From: an uncultured Clostridia bacterium
GTDB lineage: Bacteria; Bacillota; Clostridia; Christensenellales; Borkfalkiaceae
Reading direction: 5' to 3'
DNA length: 30,951 bases
NCBI GenBank assembly: GCA_947176485.1
Contig: CAMWQS010000003.1
Location: forward strand, 1 to 30,951
In this document: positions 8,486 through 14,660 of the stretch, one piece after another
How positions within the stretch are numbered: the first letter of the stretch is position 1
Layout of the letters: every line of letters starts with the position of its first letter
Program-made: the position numbers and the translations under genes
Notes under the pieces: generated by a model
Told to the model about the DNA's origin: nothing
The model's input: the letters and a program-made list of their open reading frames with translations, nothing else
Databases searched by the model: none

Positions 8486-9046
8486 ATGGCACCGAAATAC
8501 GATAAAAAAATACTTTGGGCTGTGTTAGGTCCAGTTTGTGGCTTGATTGTTGTAAGTCTGATAATTACAATTATCTGCTTAGTAATCATGTTTGGACCCA
8601 CCTCTCAATCTAAAAGAAACGAGATGACGGAATATTACCGTAACAGCGAGTATTTAACCATTTACGGCAAGATAAAAAGTTATTATTCCTATGATAAAGA
8701 AGCGGATTTCTATTTTGAATTAGACGAAGATTGCATTAACTCGTTAACCGAAGAACAACTCGACTCTTTCAACGAAACGTGGATATCGGTAACTTCTGCA
8801 AGATACGAGTTCGTACACAAGTGTGAAGAAGTCTTGCGTGAGAACGGGTTTTTCGACTTAATGAAAACCGACGAAAGAGGTTACTTATACTCGGAAGAAA
8901 CCGTTACTATAATCGTCAACCACACCTCTTGGTATCACGAGGATATTCCTTACGCCGTGGGGCTTAGCGTCGGCGACACCGTGTATCTTGACTTCGAAAC
9001 GGGCAAAGAACTGCTAATCGACTACATTCAACACGATATGTATTAA
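8486..9046 (+). CDS. Small membrane-anchored protein of unknown function
   Basis: 186 residues. One strong membrane helix (about 9-34, ILWAVLGPVCGLIVVSLII and onward) is followed by a ~150-residue acidic, Tyr-rich extracytoplasmic domain without recognised motifs. It starts 9 bp after the VWA gene with an AAGGAA ribosome binding site and is the last gene of the operon, before a strong terminator. Its codon use looks more AT-rich than that of the genes before it, which suggests a later addition to the operon. I do not recognise the family. Confidence 0.75.
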   Translation: MAPKYDKKILWAVLGPVCGLIVVSLIITIICLVIMFGPTSQSKRNEMTEYYRNSEYLTIYGKIKSYYSYDKEADFYFELDEDCINSLTEEQLDSFNETWISVTSARYEFVHKCEEVLRENGFFDLMKTDERGYLYSEETVTIIVNHTSWYHEDIPYAVGLSVGDTVYLDFETGKELLIDYIQHDMY

Positions 9047-9052
9047 AAATTA

Positions 9053-9087
9053 AAAAGCCGCTTGCGGAAATTCCGCAAGCGGCTTTT
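9053..9087 (+). terminator. Terminator of the ECF sigma operon
   Basis: A 17-bp perfect inverted repeat (arm AAAAGCCGCTTGCGGAA) ends in a T-run. It lies 7 bp after the stop of the last operon gene. The A-run on the left lets it also stop transcripts coming from purA. Confidence 0.9.
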
Positions 9088-9122
9088 GTTTGGTTTAAAT
9101 TTTAGTTTATCACAAGCGGATA

Positions 9123-9243
9123 TAAACCTCAGAGAAACAAGCAAGACAAGGCGTGCGAGGAAAACCCGAAGGAGTTTACTATGCGTAAATGACTGAGGGT
9201 TGCCACAGCACAACGCAGTATTGCGCCGTTTATATGAGGTTTA
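9123..9243. repeat. 121-bp structured intergenic repeat, copy A
   Basis: Matches copy B (23509-23629) in layout. Terminal arms TAAACCTCA (9123-9131) and TGAGGTTTA (9235-9243) pair perfectly. An internal GAG/ATA mismatch loop follows, then AAAC/GTTT and GCAA/TTGC pairs, enclosing three small hairpins. The middle hairpin lies in a 23-nt block (9171-9193) identical in both copies. Blocks shared with B include AAGCAAGACAAGG and CAGTATTGCGCC. The right end overlaps the purA stop codon. I do not recognise it as a known RNA or insertion sequence. Confidence 0.85.
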
Positions 9244-10521
9244 GTACATTTCAATGCAAGCTTCGCGCTCCGCACCGACGGAAACGTATTTAATCTTGCA
9301 ATCACACAGCTTTTCCAAAAGGTGAATATAATCGAGCGCCTCTTTGGGCAAGTCCTCTTTCCTTCTGCACTTCGTCGTGTCGCAGTGCCAGCCCTTAACC
9401 TTTTCAAATACGGGCTTGCAGTCGTCCAAAACGTCGGTGAACGGGAACTCGTCGATGACTTTTCCGTTCAGAAGATAGTGCGTGCAGATTTCGATTTCCT
9501 CGTACCCGTCCAAAACGTCAAGCTTAGTAAGCGCAATTTCGTCCGCGCCTTGGCAGCGTATGCCGTAGCGGGAAGCCACCACGTCGAAAGGTCCTACCCT
9601 TCTCGGTCTGCCCGTCGCCGCGCCGTACTCTCCGCCAAGCTCTCTCAGCTTTTCCGCCTTCTCGCCGAAGTACTCGCAGGTGAAAGGTCCCGCGCCCACG
9701 CAGCTTGAATACGCCTTCATAATGCCGATAGAGTTATCCAATTTCAAATTGGGCACGCCCGCGCCGATAGGTGCGTACGCCGCAATGGTCGACGACGACG
9801 AGGTATAGGGCACTATGCCGAAGTCGATATCGCGCAGCGCGCCGAGCTGAGCCTCGAACATAATATTCTTGCCCTGCTTGTTCGCCGCATTGAGGTACAA
9901 GCCCGTGTCGCACACGAACTCGGCAAGGGGCTTGCCGTAGGTTTCGAAATATTCAATCATTTCGTCGACGGTGATAGGGTCAAAGCCGTAGGCTTTAATG
10001 GTCATATTCTTCCAGTCAACGATATCGGGCAAACGCTTATATAAAAGCGCAGTATTTAGTAGCTCGCCCATTCTGAACGCCTTCTTCATATACTTGTCGG
10101 CGTAGATAGGCGCAATTCCGCGGCGGGTCGAGCCGTAGGGCTTGCCCGTTGCCTTCGTAAGCCTGTCCTCCTCCATAATATCCTGCAACACGTTATAGGG
10201 CATAGTTATAACGGCTTTATCGCTTATCTTCAAATTCGCGGGGGTGATTTTGATACCGCCCTCTCTAAGCTTTGCGATTTCGCCGCAGAGGTGCTTTATG
10301 TCTATAACCATACCGGGGCCGAGCACATTCACAACATCATCGCGCAGTATACCAGACGGCAGAAGATTTAGAATAAATCTTCCCTTTTCGTTAATTACGG
10401 TATGCCCCGCGTTGTTTCCGCCTTGATAGCGGCAAACGATATCGAACTTTTCGGAGAGAAGGTCAACCATTCTTCCCTTGCCTTCGTCGCCCCAGTTAAT
10501 TCCGCAGATACTCGTTAGCAT
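9241..10521 (-). CDS. purA: Adenylosuccinate synthetase
   Basis: GTP-dependent ligation of IMP and aspartate, the first committed step to AMP. The GTP-binding signature GDEGKG stands near the N-terminus (MLTSICGINWGDEGKGRMVD), followed by the segment QGGNNAGHTVI; the catalytic Asp and His lie in these two motifs. GRPRRVGPFD near residue 300 is also typical. 426 residues is the usual length. It has its own promoter and a GAGGTG ribosome binding site, so it appears monocistronic. Its TAA stop is the last triplet of repeat copy A. Confidence 0.96.
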   Translation of the reverse strand: MLTSICGINWGDEGKGRMVDLLSEKFDIVCRYQGGNNAGHTVINEKGRFILNLLPSGILRDDVVNVLGPGMVIDIKHLCGEIAKLREGGIKITPANLKISDKAVITMPYNVLQDIMEEDRLTKATGKPYGSTRRGIAPIYADKYMKKAFRMGELLNTALLYKRLPDIVDWKNMTIKAYGFDPITVDEMIEYFETYGKPLAEFVCDTGLYLNAANKQGKNIMFEAQLGALRDIDFGIVPYTSSSSTIAAYAPIGAGVPNLKLDNSIGIMKAYSSCVGAGPFTCEYFGEKAEKLRELGGEYGAATGRPRRVGPFDVVASRYGIRCQGADEIALTKLDVLDGYEEIEICTHYLLNGKVIDEFPFTDVLDDCKPVFEKVKGWHCDTTKCRRKEDLPKEALDYIHLLEKLCDCKIKYVSVGAEREACIEMY

Positions 10522-10552
10522 CTTTTCACCTCGGTTTTTTATTACGCTAAAT

Positions 10553-10581
10553 ATTATACTTTATACGGCTTACATAGTCAA
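10553..10581 (-). promoter_or_regulatory. sigma-A promoter of purA
   Basis: On the minus strand TTGACT (10576-10581) and TATAAT (10553-10558) are 17 bp apart, giving a leader of about 25 nt with a GAGGTG ribosome binding site. No PurR-box or purine riboswitch fits in so short a leader. Confidence 0.82.
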
Positions 10582-10602
10582 TAAAAAAACAAATCCATAT
10601 TT

Positions 10603-10821
10603 CTACCCGAAGTAGAATAAATCTTCAAACTTTTCGTCCAGTGCAATACACAGAATAAGTGCAAGCTTAGCCGTAGGGCTGAACTGCCCCGTTTCTATGC
10701 TGGATATCGTATTTCGGGATACACCCACCAATTTTGCAAGCCCGTCTTGGGAAAGGTTTTGCTTTACCCTTGCTTCCTTAATGCGGTTTTTTAATACGAG
10801 CTTATCGTTCTTATCGCCCAT
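10603..10821 (-). CDS. XRE-family transcriptional regulator (72 aa)
   Basis: A single helix-turn-helix of the Cro/CI (HTH_3) type fills the protein: KNRIKEARVKQNLSQDGLAK, then LVGVSRNTISSIETGQFSP, with the usual C-terminal LILCIALDEKFEDLFYF. The layout matches small regulators paired with membrane proteins in Bacillota. Its ATG directly abuts the TAA of the upstream membrane-protein gene, so the two are translationally linked. Likely target: the repeated 11-mer and CTTG/CAAG sites upstream of the operon (11611-11735), by inference from autoregulation in this family. Confidence 0.88.
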   Translation of the reverse strand: MGDKNDKLVLKNRIKEARVKQNLSQDGLAKLVGVSRNTISSIETGQFSPTAKLALILCIALDEKFEDLFYFG

Positions 10822-11181
10822 TTACAAAGCCACCCCGCAAAGCTCTAATATCCAAAGTATCAAAAACACAACGGACAAAACACATTCTACTATGCCTACG
10901 GTCAAATAAAGCTTGCGTTGCCTACGGACTTTTACCCCTATAAGAAGTGCTTGCACCGACTGCATAGCCGTAACCACGAACATCACTTCAACGGGAAGCC
11001 TATCCGTGCAAATAACGGAAATAAGCACGACTATGCCGGCAAGCATAAGCCCGACACTGAAACCAAGCGAGTTTGCAATTGCGTACTGCTGTTTTTCTCT
11101 TTCGTCGCCGCTCTTGTTTTCCTCGCGGCTCTTTGCAAGAATTTCTTCCTTTGATAAGGCTTTATTTTCGTTCTCTTCCAT
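10822..11181 (-). CDS. Small membrane protein, DUF6442-like (paralogue 1)
   Basis: 119 residues. A cytoplasmic acidic N-terminus contains the block SKEEILAKSREENKSGDE, followed by about three membrane helices (roughly 37-57, 63-80 and 93-116) and the ending WILELCGVAL. The block and the ending are nearly identical in the neighbouring gene at 11198-11596, so the pair is a tandem duplication. It resembles the DUF6442 group, which is often next to an XRE regulator; I give that name from memory. RBS AGGAGA lies 6 bases before the ATG. Function unknown. Confidence 0.82.
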   Translation of the reverse strand: MEENENKALSKEEILAKSREENKSGDEREKQQYAIANSLGFSVGLMLAGIVVLISVICTDRLPVEVMFVVTAMQSVQALLIGVKVRRQRKLYLTVGIVECVLSVVFLILWILELCGVAL

Positions 11182-11197
11182 ATTTCTCTCCTTTTGA

Positions 11198-11596
11198 TTA
11201 AATAATAAATGCCACCCCGCAAAGCTCTAATATCCATACAACGATGAGGATAACGACGCAAATTGCCATAATTATTCCGCCCACCAACATAAACTTACGG
11301 AATTTATTTCCCTTAATTCCGAGGAAGATAACGTAAGCCGCCATTAGTGAACCTATAACGATATATAACGCCAGCGGTACTTCCACGTCGAAAATCATTG
11401 ACAGCCCCATTACCAGACACGCAACTATCGCGCAGACCGATACGGCAATCCTTGCCGCCCACTTTTCACCGCTCTTTTGCATTTCGTCGCCGCTCTTGTT
11501 TTCCTCACGGCTCTTTGCAAGTATTTCTTCCTTCGTCAAAGCGTTCGTTTTTTCTTCAACCTCTTCCGTTTCAACGGGAATTTCTTTTTCTTCCAT
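11198..11596 (-). CDS. Small membrane protein, DUF6442-like (paralogue 2)
   Basis: 132 residues, paralogue of the next gene. Glu-rich N-terminus, then LTKEEILAKSREENKSGDE, three hydrophobic helices and the ending WILELCGVAFII. The start at 11596 is fixed by a perfect AGGAGG (11604-11609) seven bases upstream; a longer in-frame extension to 11749 would read through the promoter and is rejected. First gene of a three-gene operon (paralogue 2, paralogue 1, XRE regulator). The 16-bp gap to paralogue 1 holds the ribosome binding site of that gene. Confidence 0.85.
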   Translation of the reverse strand: MEEKEIPVETEEVEEKTNALTKEEILAKSREENKSGDEMQKSGEKWAARIAVSVCAIVACLVMGLSMIFDVEVPLALYIVIGSLMAAYVIFLGIKGNKFRKFMLVGGIIMAICVVILIVVWILELCGVAFII

Positions 11597-11610
11597 AATT
11601 TTTCCTCCTT

Positions 11611-11662
11611 TGCCAAGTTTTGTTTGCAAGATTATAATAACACTGCCAAGTTTTCTTGTCAA
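11611..11662 (-). promoter_or_regulatory. Promoter with repeated operator candidate
   Basis: On the minus strand TTGACA (11657-11662) and TATTAT (11634-11639) are 17 bp apart; an alternative TATAAT lies three bases on. The 11-mer AAAACTTGGCA occurs twice in the same orientation (11644-11654, inside the spacer, and 11611-11621, in the leader), 33 bp apart. The -35 overlaps the small palindrome CTTGTCAAG (11655-11663). A repressor bound here would block the operon; the XRE protein at its end is the obvious candidate. Confidence 0.65.
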
Positions 11663-11735
11663 GCATTTTTCTAAATTTTTTTTATTTCTTTTTTCGAGCT
11701 CTGAGAAAAATGCTTGCGGTACGTCAAGCGTTTTT
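11660..11735. repeat. Triple AAAAATGCTTG inverted repeats
   Basis: CAAGCATTTTTCT (11660-11672) is a perfect 13-bp inverted match of AGAAAAATGCTTG (11704-11716). The latter also pairs, with one mismatch over 11 bp, with CAAGCGTTTTT (11725-11735), forming a hairpin flanked by A and T runs. The shorter hairpin could be a backup terminator or part of an operator cluster. Confidence 0.6.
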
Positions 11736-11765
11736 ATAAACTTTTCCAAAAAATTTCAAACAAAA

Positions 11766-11791
11766 AAACCGCCGAGGTTATTCGGCGGTTT
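11766..11791 (-). terminator. Terminator of the ClC / four-helix protein operon
   Basis: Ten-bp perfect stem (arm AAACCGCCGA, loop of six) followed on the minus strand by a run of seven T. It begins 3 bp after the stop of the gene at 11795. Confidence 0.9.
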
Positions 11792-11794
11792 AAA

Positions 11795-12970
11795 TTACTT
11801 TTTCTTTTTGGTGTTGGGCTTTTGCGGCTTGGCTTTTACAGGCTTGGGCTGCTTGACCTTTGCGGGCTTTTGCGCCGCCGCCTTTTGCGCAGGCTTTGCG
11901 GGTTGCGCGGGCTTTTGAGCGGGCTTTGCGTTCGCGCCCTTGCTACCGTCTGCTGCCGCAAGCTGCTTTTGCGCCTTTTGAAGCTTCTTTTTCTTTTCAA
12001 GCTTCTTCAAGGTTTCCATATCTATTTCTTGCTGAATTATAAGCGACTTGCCCTTCGGCTGTGAAATCACGCCCTTTTGGATAAGCGATTTTTGCTTTAA
12101 CTCTACTATTGCCGAGCGGAACCTTTCGGTTACACCCGTCTGCAATACCTCCACGCCCTTATGGAACATCTTTCTGAAAAAGTTAAATATAACGGGGCGG
12201 TTACGGTACATTTCGTATTCGAGCTGTTGCACGTAGTAGTGCATTCTTGCAAGCCTTTCGGTGGATACGTCGCCGTCGGCAAAGAAGTTATCTATATCCG
12301 CGCAGGTTTTGGTGCAGTTGCGCATACATTCCTTCGCGCTGTTGCAGTCCTTGATGATGGGGCTTACCAAAGGATAAAACGCGATTATCAGCGCAAGGTA
12401 TTCCTTGGTTTCGGTTTTGAGGAAAATCATTCCAACGAACAGCGCGACGATGCCCATTAAGAAGAAGAAATATATGTAGAAAATTCTGCTTAAAAGGTAC
12501 TTGTTCGTCGCCGCGTTGATACGGCAAATATACATATAGCTGTAATCGTCGATAATATCCTCGGGAACTTCTATTTTGTACTTTTCCTCAACCTCCTGCG
12601 CCTTGGATAAGCCCTTACGGATTGCAAGCTCGTTCAAGTCGTTGGTCATTTCCCTGTCGTACTCTATCTTGGAAAACGGCGAGCCGGTAACGCCCGTTTC
12701 GTATAACTGCAAGGAGTGAATGCCCACGTCCTTGTGCTTGGTTAAAAAGGAAGTTACGCACTCGGTTACAATGGACAGCGCAAACGAAATTATCGAACAA
12801 ATTAAGTTGTATTCCGACTTGACTTGCGGAATAAACGACAGCACTACGGGCACTATTGCAAGGATATACAAAACGACTTTAATCGCTTTCAGCTCTCTGA
12901 AAATGCGGTTAGAGGCGTAATGAAATTTTGCGTGCTTATTCTGTCCGCATCTTTCGTTAACCTTGTTCAT
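11795..12970 (-). CDS. S-4TM-like four-helix membrane protein with basic tail
   Basis: 391 residues. Two hydrophobic helices (about 31-70), a cytoplasmic stretch with LYETGVTGSPFSKIEYD, two more helices (about 165-210), then a helical segment with MYRNRPVIFNFFRKMF. This order resembles the S-4TM putative pore-forming effectors described next to CD-NTases in nucleotide-signalling defence loci. The last ~70 residues are a low-complexity Lys/Ala/Pro/Gln tail (KPAQKPAQPAKPAQKAA) ending in KKKK, unusual for that family. The gene overlaps the ClC gene by 14 bp and is translationally coupled to it. No CD-NTase or other signal synthase lies in the window. The family assignment is from pattern memory; a SLATT-type protein is the alternative. 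Confidence 0.6.
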   Translation of the reverse strand: MNKVNERCGQNKHAKFHYASNRIFRELKAIKVVLYILAIVPVVLSFIPQVKSEYNLICSIISFALSIVTECVTSFLTKHKDVGIHSLQLYETGVTGSPFSKIEYDREMTNDLNELAIRKGLSKAQEVEEKYKIEVPEDIIDDYSYMYICRINAATNKYLLSRIFYIYFFFLMGIVALFVGMIFLKTETKEYLALIIAFYPLVSPIIKDCNSAKECMRNCTKTCADIDNFFADGDVSTERLARMHYYVQQLEYEMYRNRPVIFNFFRKMFHKGVEVLQTGVTERFRSAIVELKQKSLIQKGVISQPKGKSLIIQQEIDMETLKKLEKKKKLQKAQKQLAAADGSKGANAKPAQKPAQPAKPAQKAAAQKPAKVKQPKPVKAKPQKPNTKKKK

Positions 12971-14588
12971 CGGTTCCTCCCTTGTCTTGCTTGCCGACTA
13001 TTGAATACATATAGTCCAAAAGCTCCTTCTCGTCGTCCGTTTCGCACTCGAAGATTATCCCCTCGCCCGCGTGAAGAACGGTTTCGCCGTCCGCAACGGT
13101 TTGAGTGCCGTCCTCTTTTATAACACCTACGACGAGTCCGTTAGTAGGCCAAACGATTTTTCTCACGGTTGCGCCGTCTGCTTTGGAATTTAACATAACT
13201 TTAAGTTCAAGGCGCACCTTTTTAACCTTGTCGTACAGCTTTTCGTCGGCAATGTACTGTTCCAAATTCTTTTCGTAAATCGCCTCGGTCTTAAACAGCA
13301 TACCGATAAGGTAACCTATGGTTACGCCCAAAAGCGCGGGCAAGAAGTTTACGAACTGCCCCGTAAGCTCGAACACCATAACCATACCGGTTATGGGTGC
13401 CTTAACTATACAGGTGAAGAACGCCGCCATGCAGATTATTATAAGGTAGTCGCCGAATTTCGGGTCCATTCCGCCCATCTGGAACAGAATAGACAAAATC
13501 GCGCCCAAGCCCGCACCTACGGCAAGCATAGGAATAAACACGCCGCAAGGCACGCCGCAGCCCATAGTCATAACCGCAGTGATAAAGCGGATAACGACGA
13601 TAATTACGAGACTTGCGATAAGCCCGATACCGAATACCGATATGCCGCTTATCTCGCCAGTGCCCTCGGTTGAAAGGACCTCGATAAATGAGTGCCCGCC
13701 GCCCGTTGAGTAAAGGGTAATAAGCCCGAACGCGCCCGCAAGCACGAAGGGAATTATATACTTGCCCACTCCCTTTAAAAACTTGATTTTTTTGAAAAGC
13801 TTCTTTGAAGCAAACACGAGGTAATAGAACCCCACGCCCGCAAGCGAAACTATAATTGCCGCAAGCGCAACCCAAAGGAAGAAAATTAAATCAGACCCGC
13901 CGAAGCCGATATGCGCGAACTCGAACCCTTCGAAGGCAAAGCCGACGCCGAAGCCGAGCGCGGGGCGAATGGCGTTGCGCGTAACCACTGCGGTTACTAC
14001 GCTGATTGCCGCGCAGATAAATACTTGGGGTGAGAACGAGCGGAACGCTTCTTCCAAAGCGAACACCACGCCCGTTATAGGTGCGTTAAAGGCAACGGCA
14101 AGACCCGCCGAAGAGCCGCTTGCAATTTGCAGCCTTTTGACCATTTGGTTGCGTCTTAAAAGCGTACCCGTAGCCGAACCGCAGCAGCCGCCTATTTCCA
14201 AGGACGGACCTTCCGCGCCTGCGGGGTAGCCCATTAAAACGCACGCCAAGGATGCGGCGAACATTGAAGTAAGCGTTATATACCACTTAAAGCGAACGAC
14301 GCCGCGTGCCGCCCCCTCTATTTGGGGGATACCGCTTCCGCGTATCATGGGCACGAGCTTTACGAGAGTGCCTATAACCAGCGCGCCCGCCGCAAGCCCC
14401 ACGAACAAAAGGGGTATAAACGCGGGGTTTTCAAGGAACAATGAATACAGCTTTTCCGAAGTCCCCTCGCCCAGCGACATTAAAATATTATAGAAGGTTA
14501 CGACGACGCCCGCAAACAGTCCCGTCAACACGGACATTATAACCATATTGAGGGCGTTATCCCAAACTAACCGTGAATATTTTTTCAT
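12957..14588 (-). CDS. ClC-type chloride transporter with C-terminal TrkA-C domain
   Basis: 543 residues. The ClC core (about 1-440) has the anion-filter motifs: GSGIPQ, GAEGPSLEIG with the gating glutamate, and CGVFIPML. ALEEAFRSF keeps the inner glutamate that marks H+/Cl- exchangers as opposed to channels (by comparison with E203 of the E. coli protein). A C-terminal RCK/TrkA-C-like domain (about 455-530) reads ADGATVRKIVWP and ADGETVLHAGEGIIFECE. Function: proton-coupled chloride (or related anion) transport, with the cytoplasmic domain likely sensing a ligand. The start has no ribosome binding site and lies 8 bases after a TATAAT box. The next gene starts inside its last codons. Confidence 0.92.
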   Translation of the reverse strand: MKKYSRLVWDNALNMVIMSVLTGLFAGVVVTFYNILMSLGEGTSEKLYSLFLENPAFIPLLFVGLAAGALVIGTLVKLVPMIRGSGIPQIEGAARGVVRFKWYITLTSMFAASLACVLMGYPAGAEGPSLEIGGCCGSATGTLLRRNQMVKRLQIASGSSAGLAVAFNAPITGVVFALEEAFRSFSPQVFICAAISVVTAVVTRNAIRPALGFGVGFAFEGFEFAHIGFGGSDLIFFLWVALAAIIVSLAGVGFYYLVFASKKLFKKIKFLKGVGKYIIPFVLAGAFGLITLYSTGGGHSFIEVLSTEGTGEISGISVFGIGLIASLVIIVVIRFITAVMTMGCGVPCGVFIPMLAVGAGLGAILSILFQMGGMDPKFGDYLIIICMAAFFTCIVKAPITGMVMVFELTGQFVNFLPALLGVTIGYLIGMLFKTEAIYEKNLEQYIADEKLYDKVKKVRLELKVMLNSKADGATVRKIVWPTNGLVVGVIKEDGTQTVADGETVLHAGEGIIFECETDDEKELLDYMYSIVGKQDKGGTDEQG

Positions 14589-14596
14589 ACTTAATC

Positions 14597-14625
14597 ATTA
14601 TAACATACCCGCAAAAAATTGTCAT
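14597..14625 (-). promoter_or_regulatory. Promoter of ClC operon, near-leaderless
   Basis: On the minus strand ATGACA (14620-14625) and TATAAT (14597-14602) are separated by 17 bp. Eight bases, GATTAAGT, lie between the -10 and the ATG at 14588, so the expected leader is 0-4 nt. The last eight bases plus ATG resemble the dapF start (TTAAGTATG in both). Confidence 0.68.
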
Positions 14626-14628
14626 TAA

Positions 14629-14659
14629 AAAAAGCCCCCTTTTTATAAGGGAGCTTTTT
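14629..14659 (-). terminator. Terminator of glnN
   Basis: Thirteen-bp stem with one mismatch (AAAAAGCCCCCTT against AAGGGAGCTTTTT), five-base loop, starting 2 bp after the glnN stop; on the minus strand it ends in a run of T and runs straight into the ClC -35 box. Confidence 0.85.
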
Positions 14660-14660
14660 A

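Noticed and set aside
9129..9407. 92-codon minus-strand frame over repeat copy A and the purA end
   Set aside because: It lies out of frame inside purA and in the repeat; no supporting start.
11795..14588. CBASS-type defence system
   Set aside because: Only an S-4TM-like protein is present; no CD-NTase or other nucleotide synthase was found in the window.
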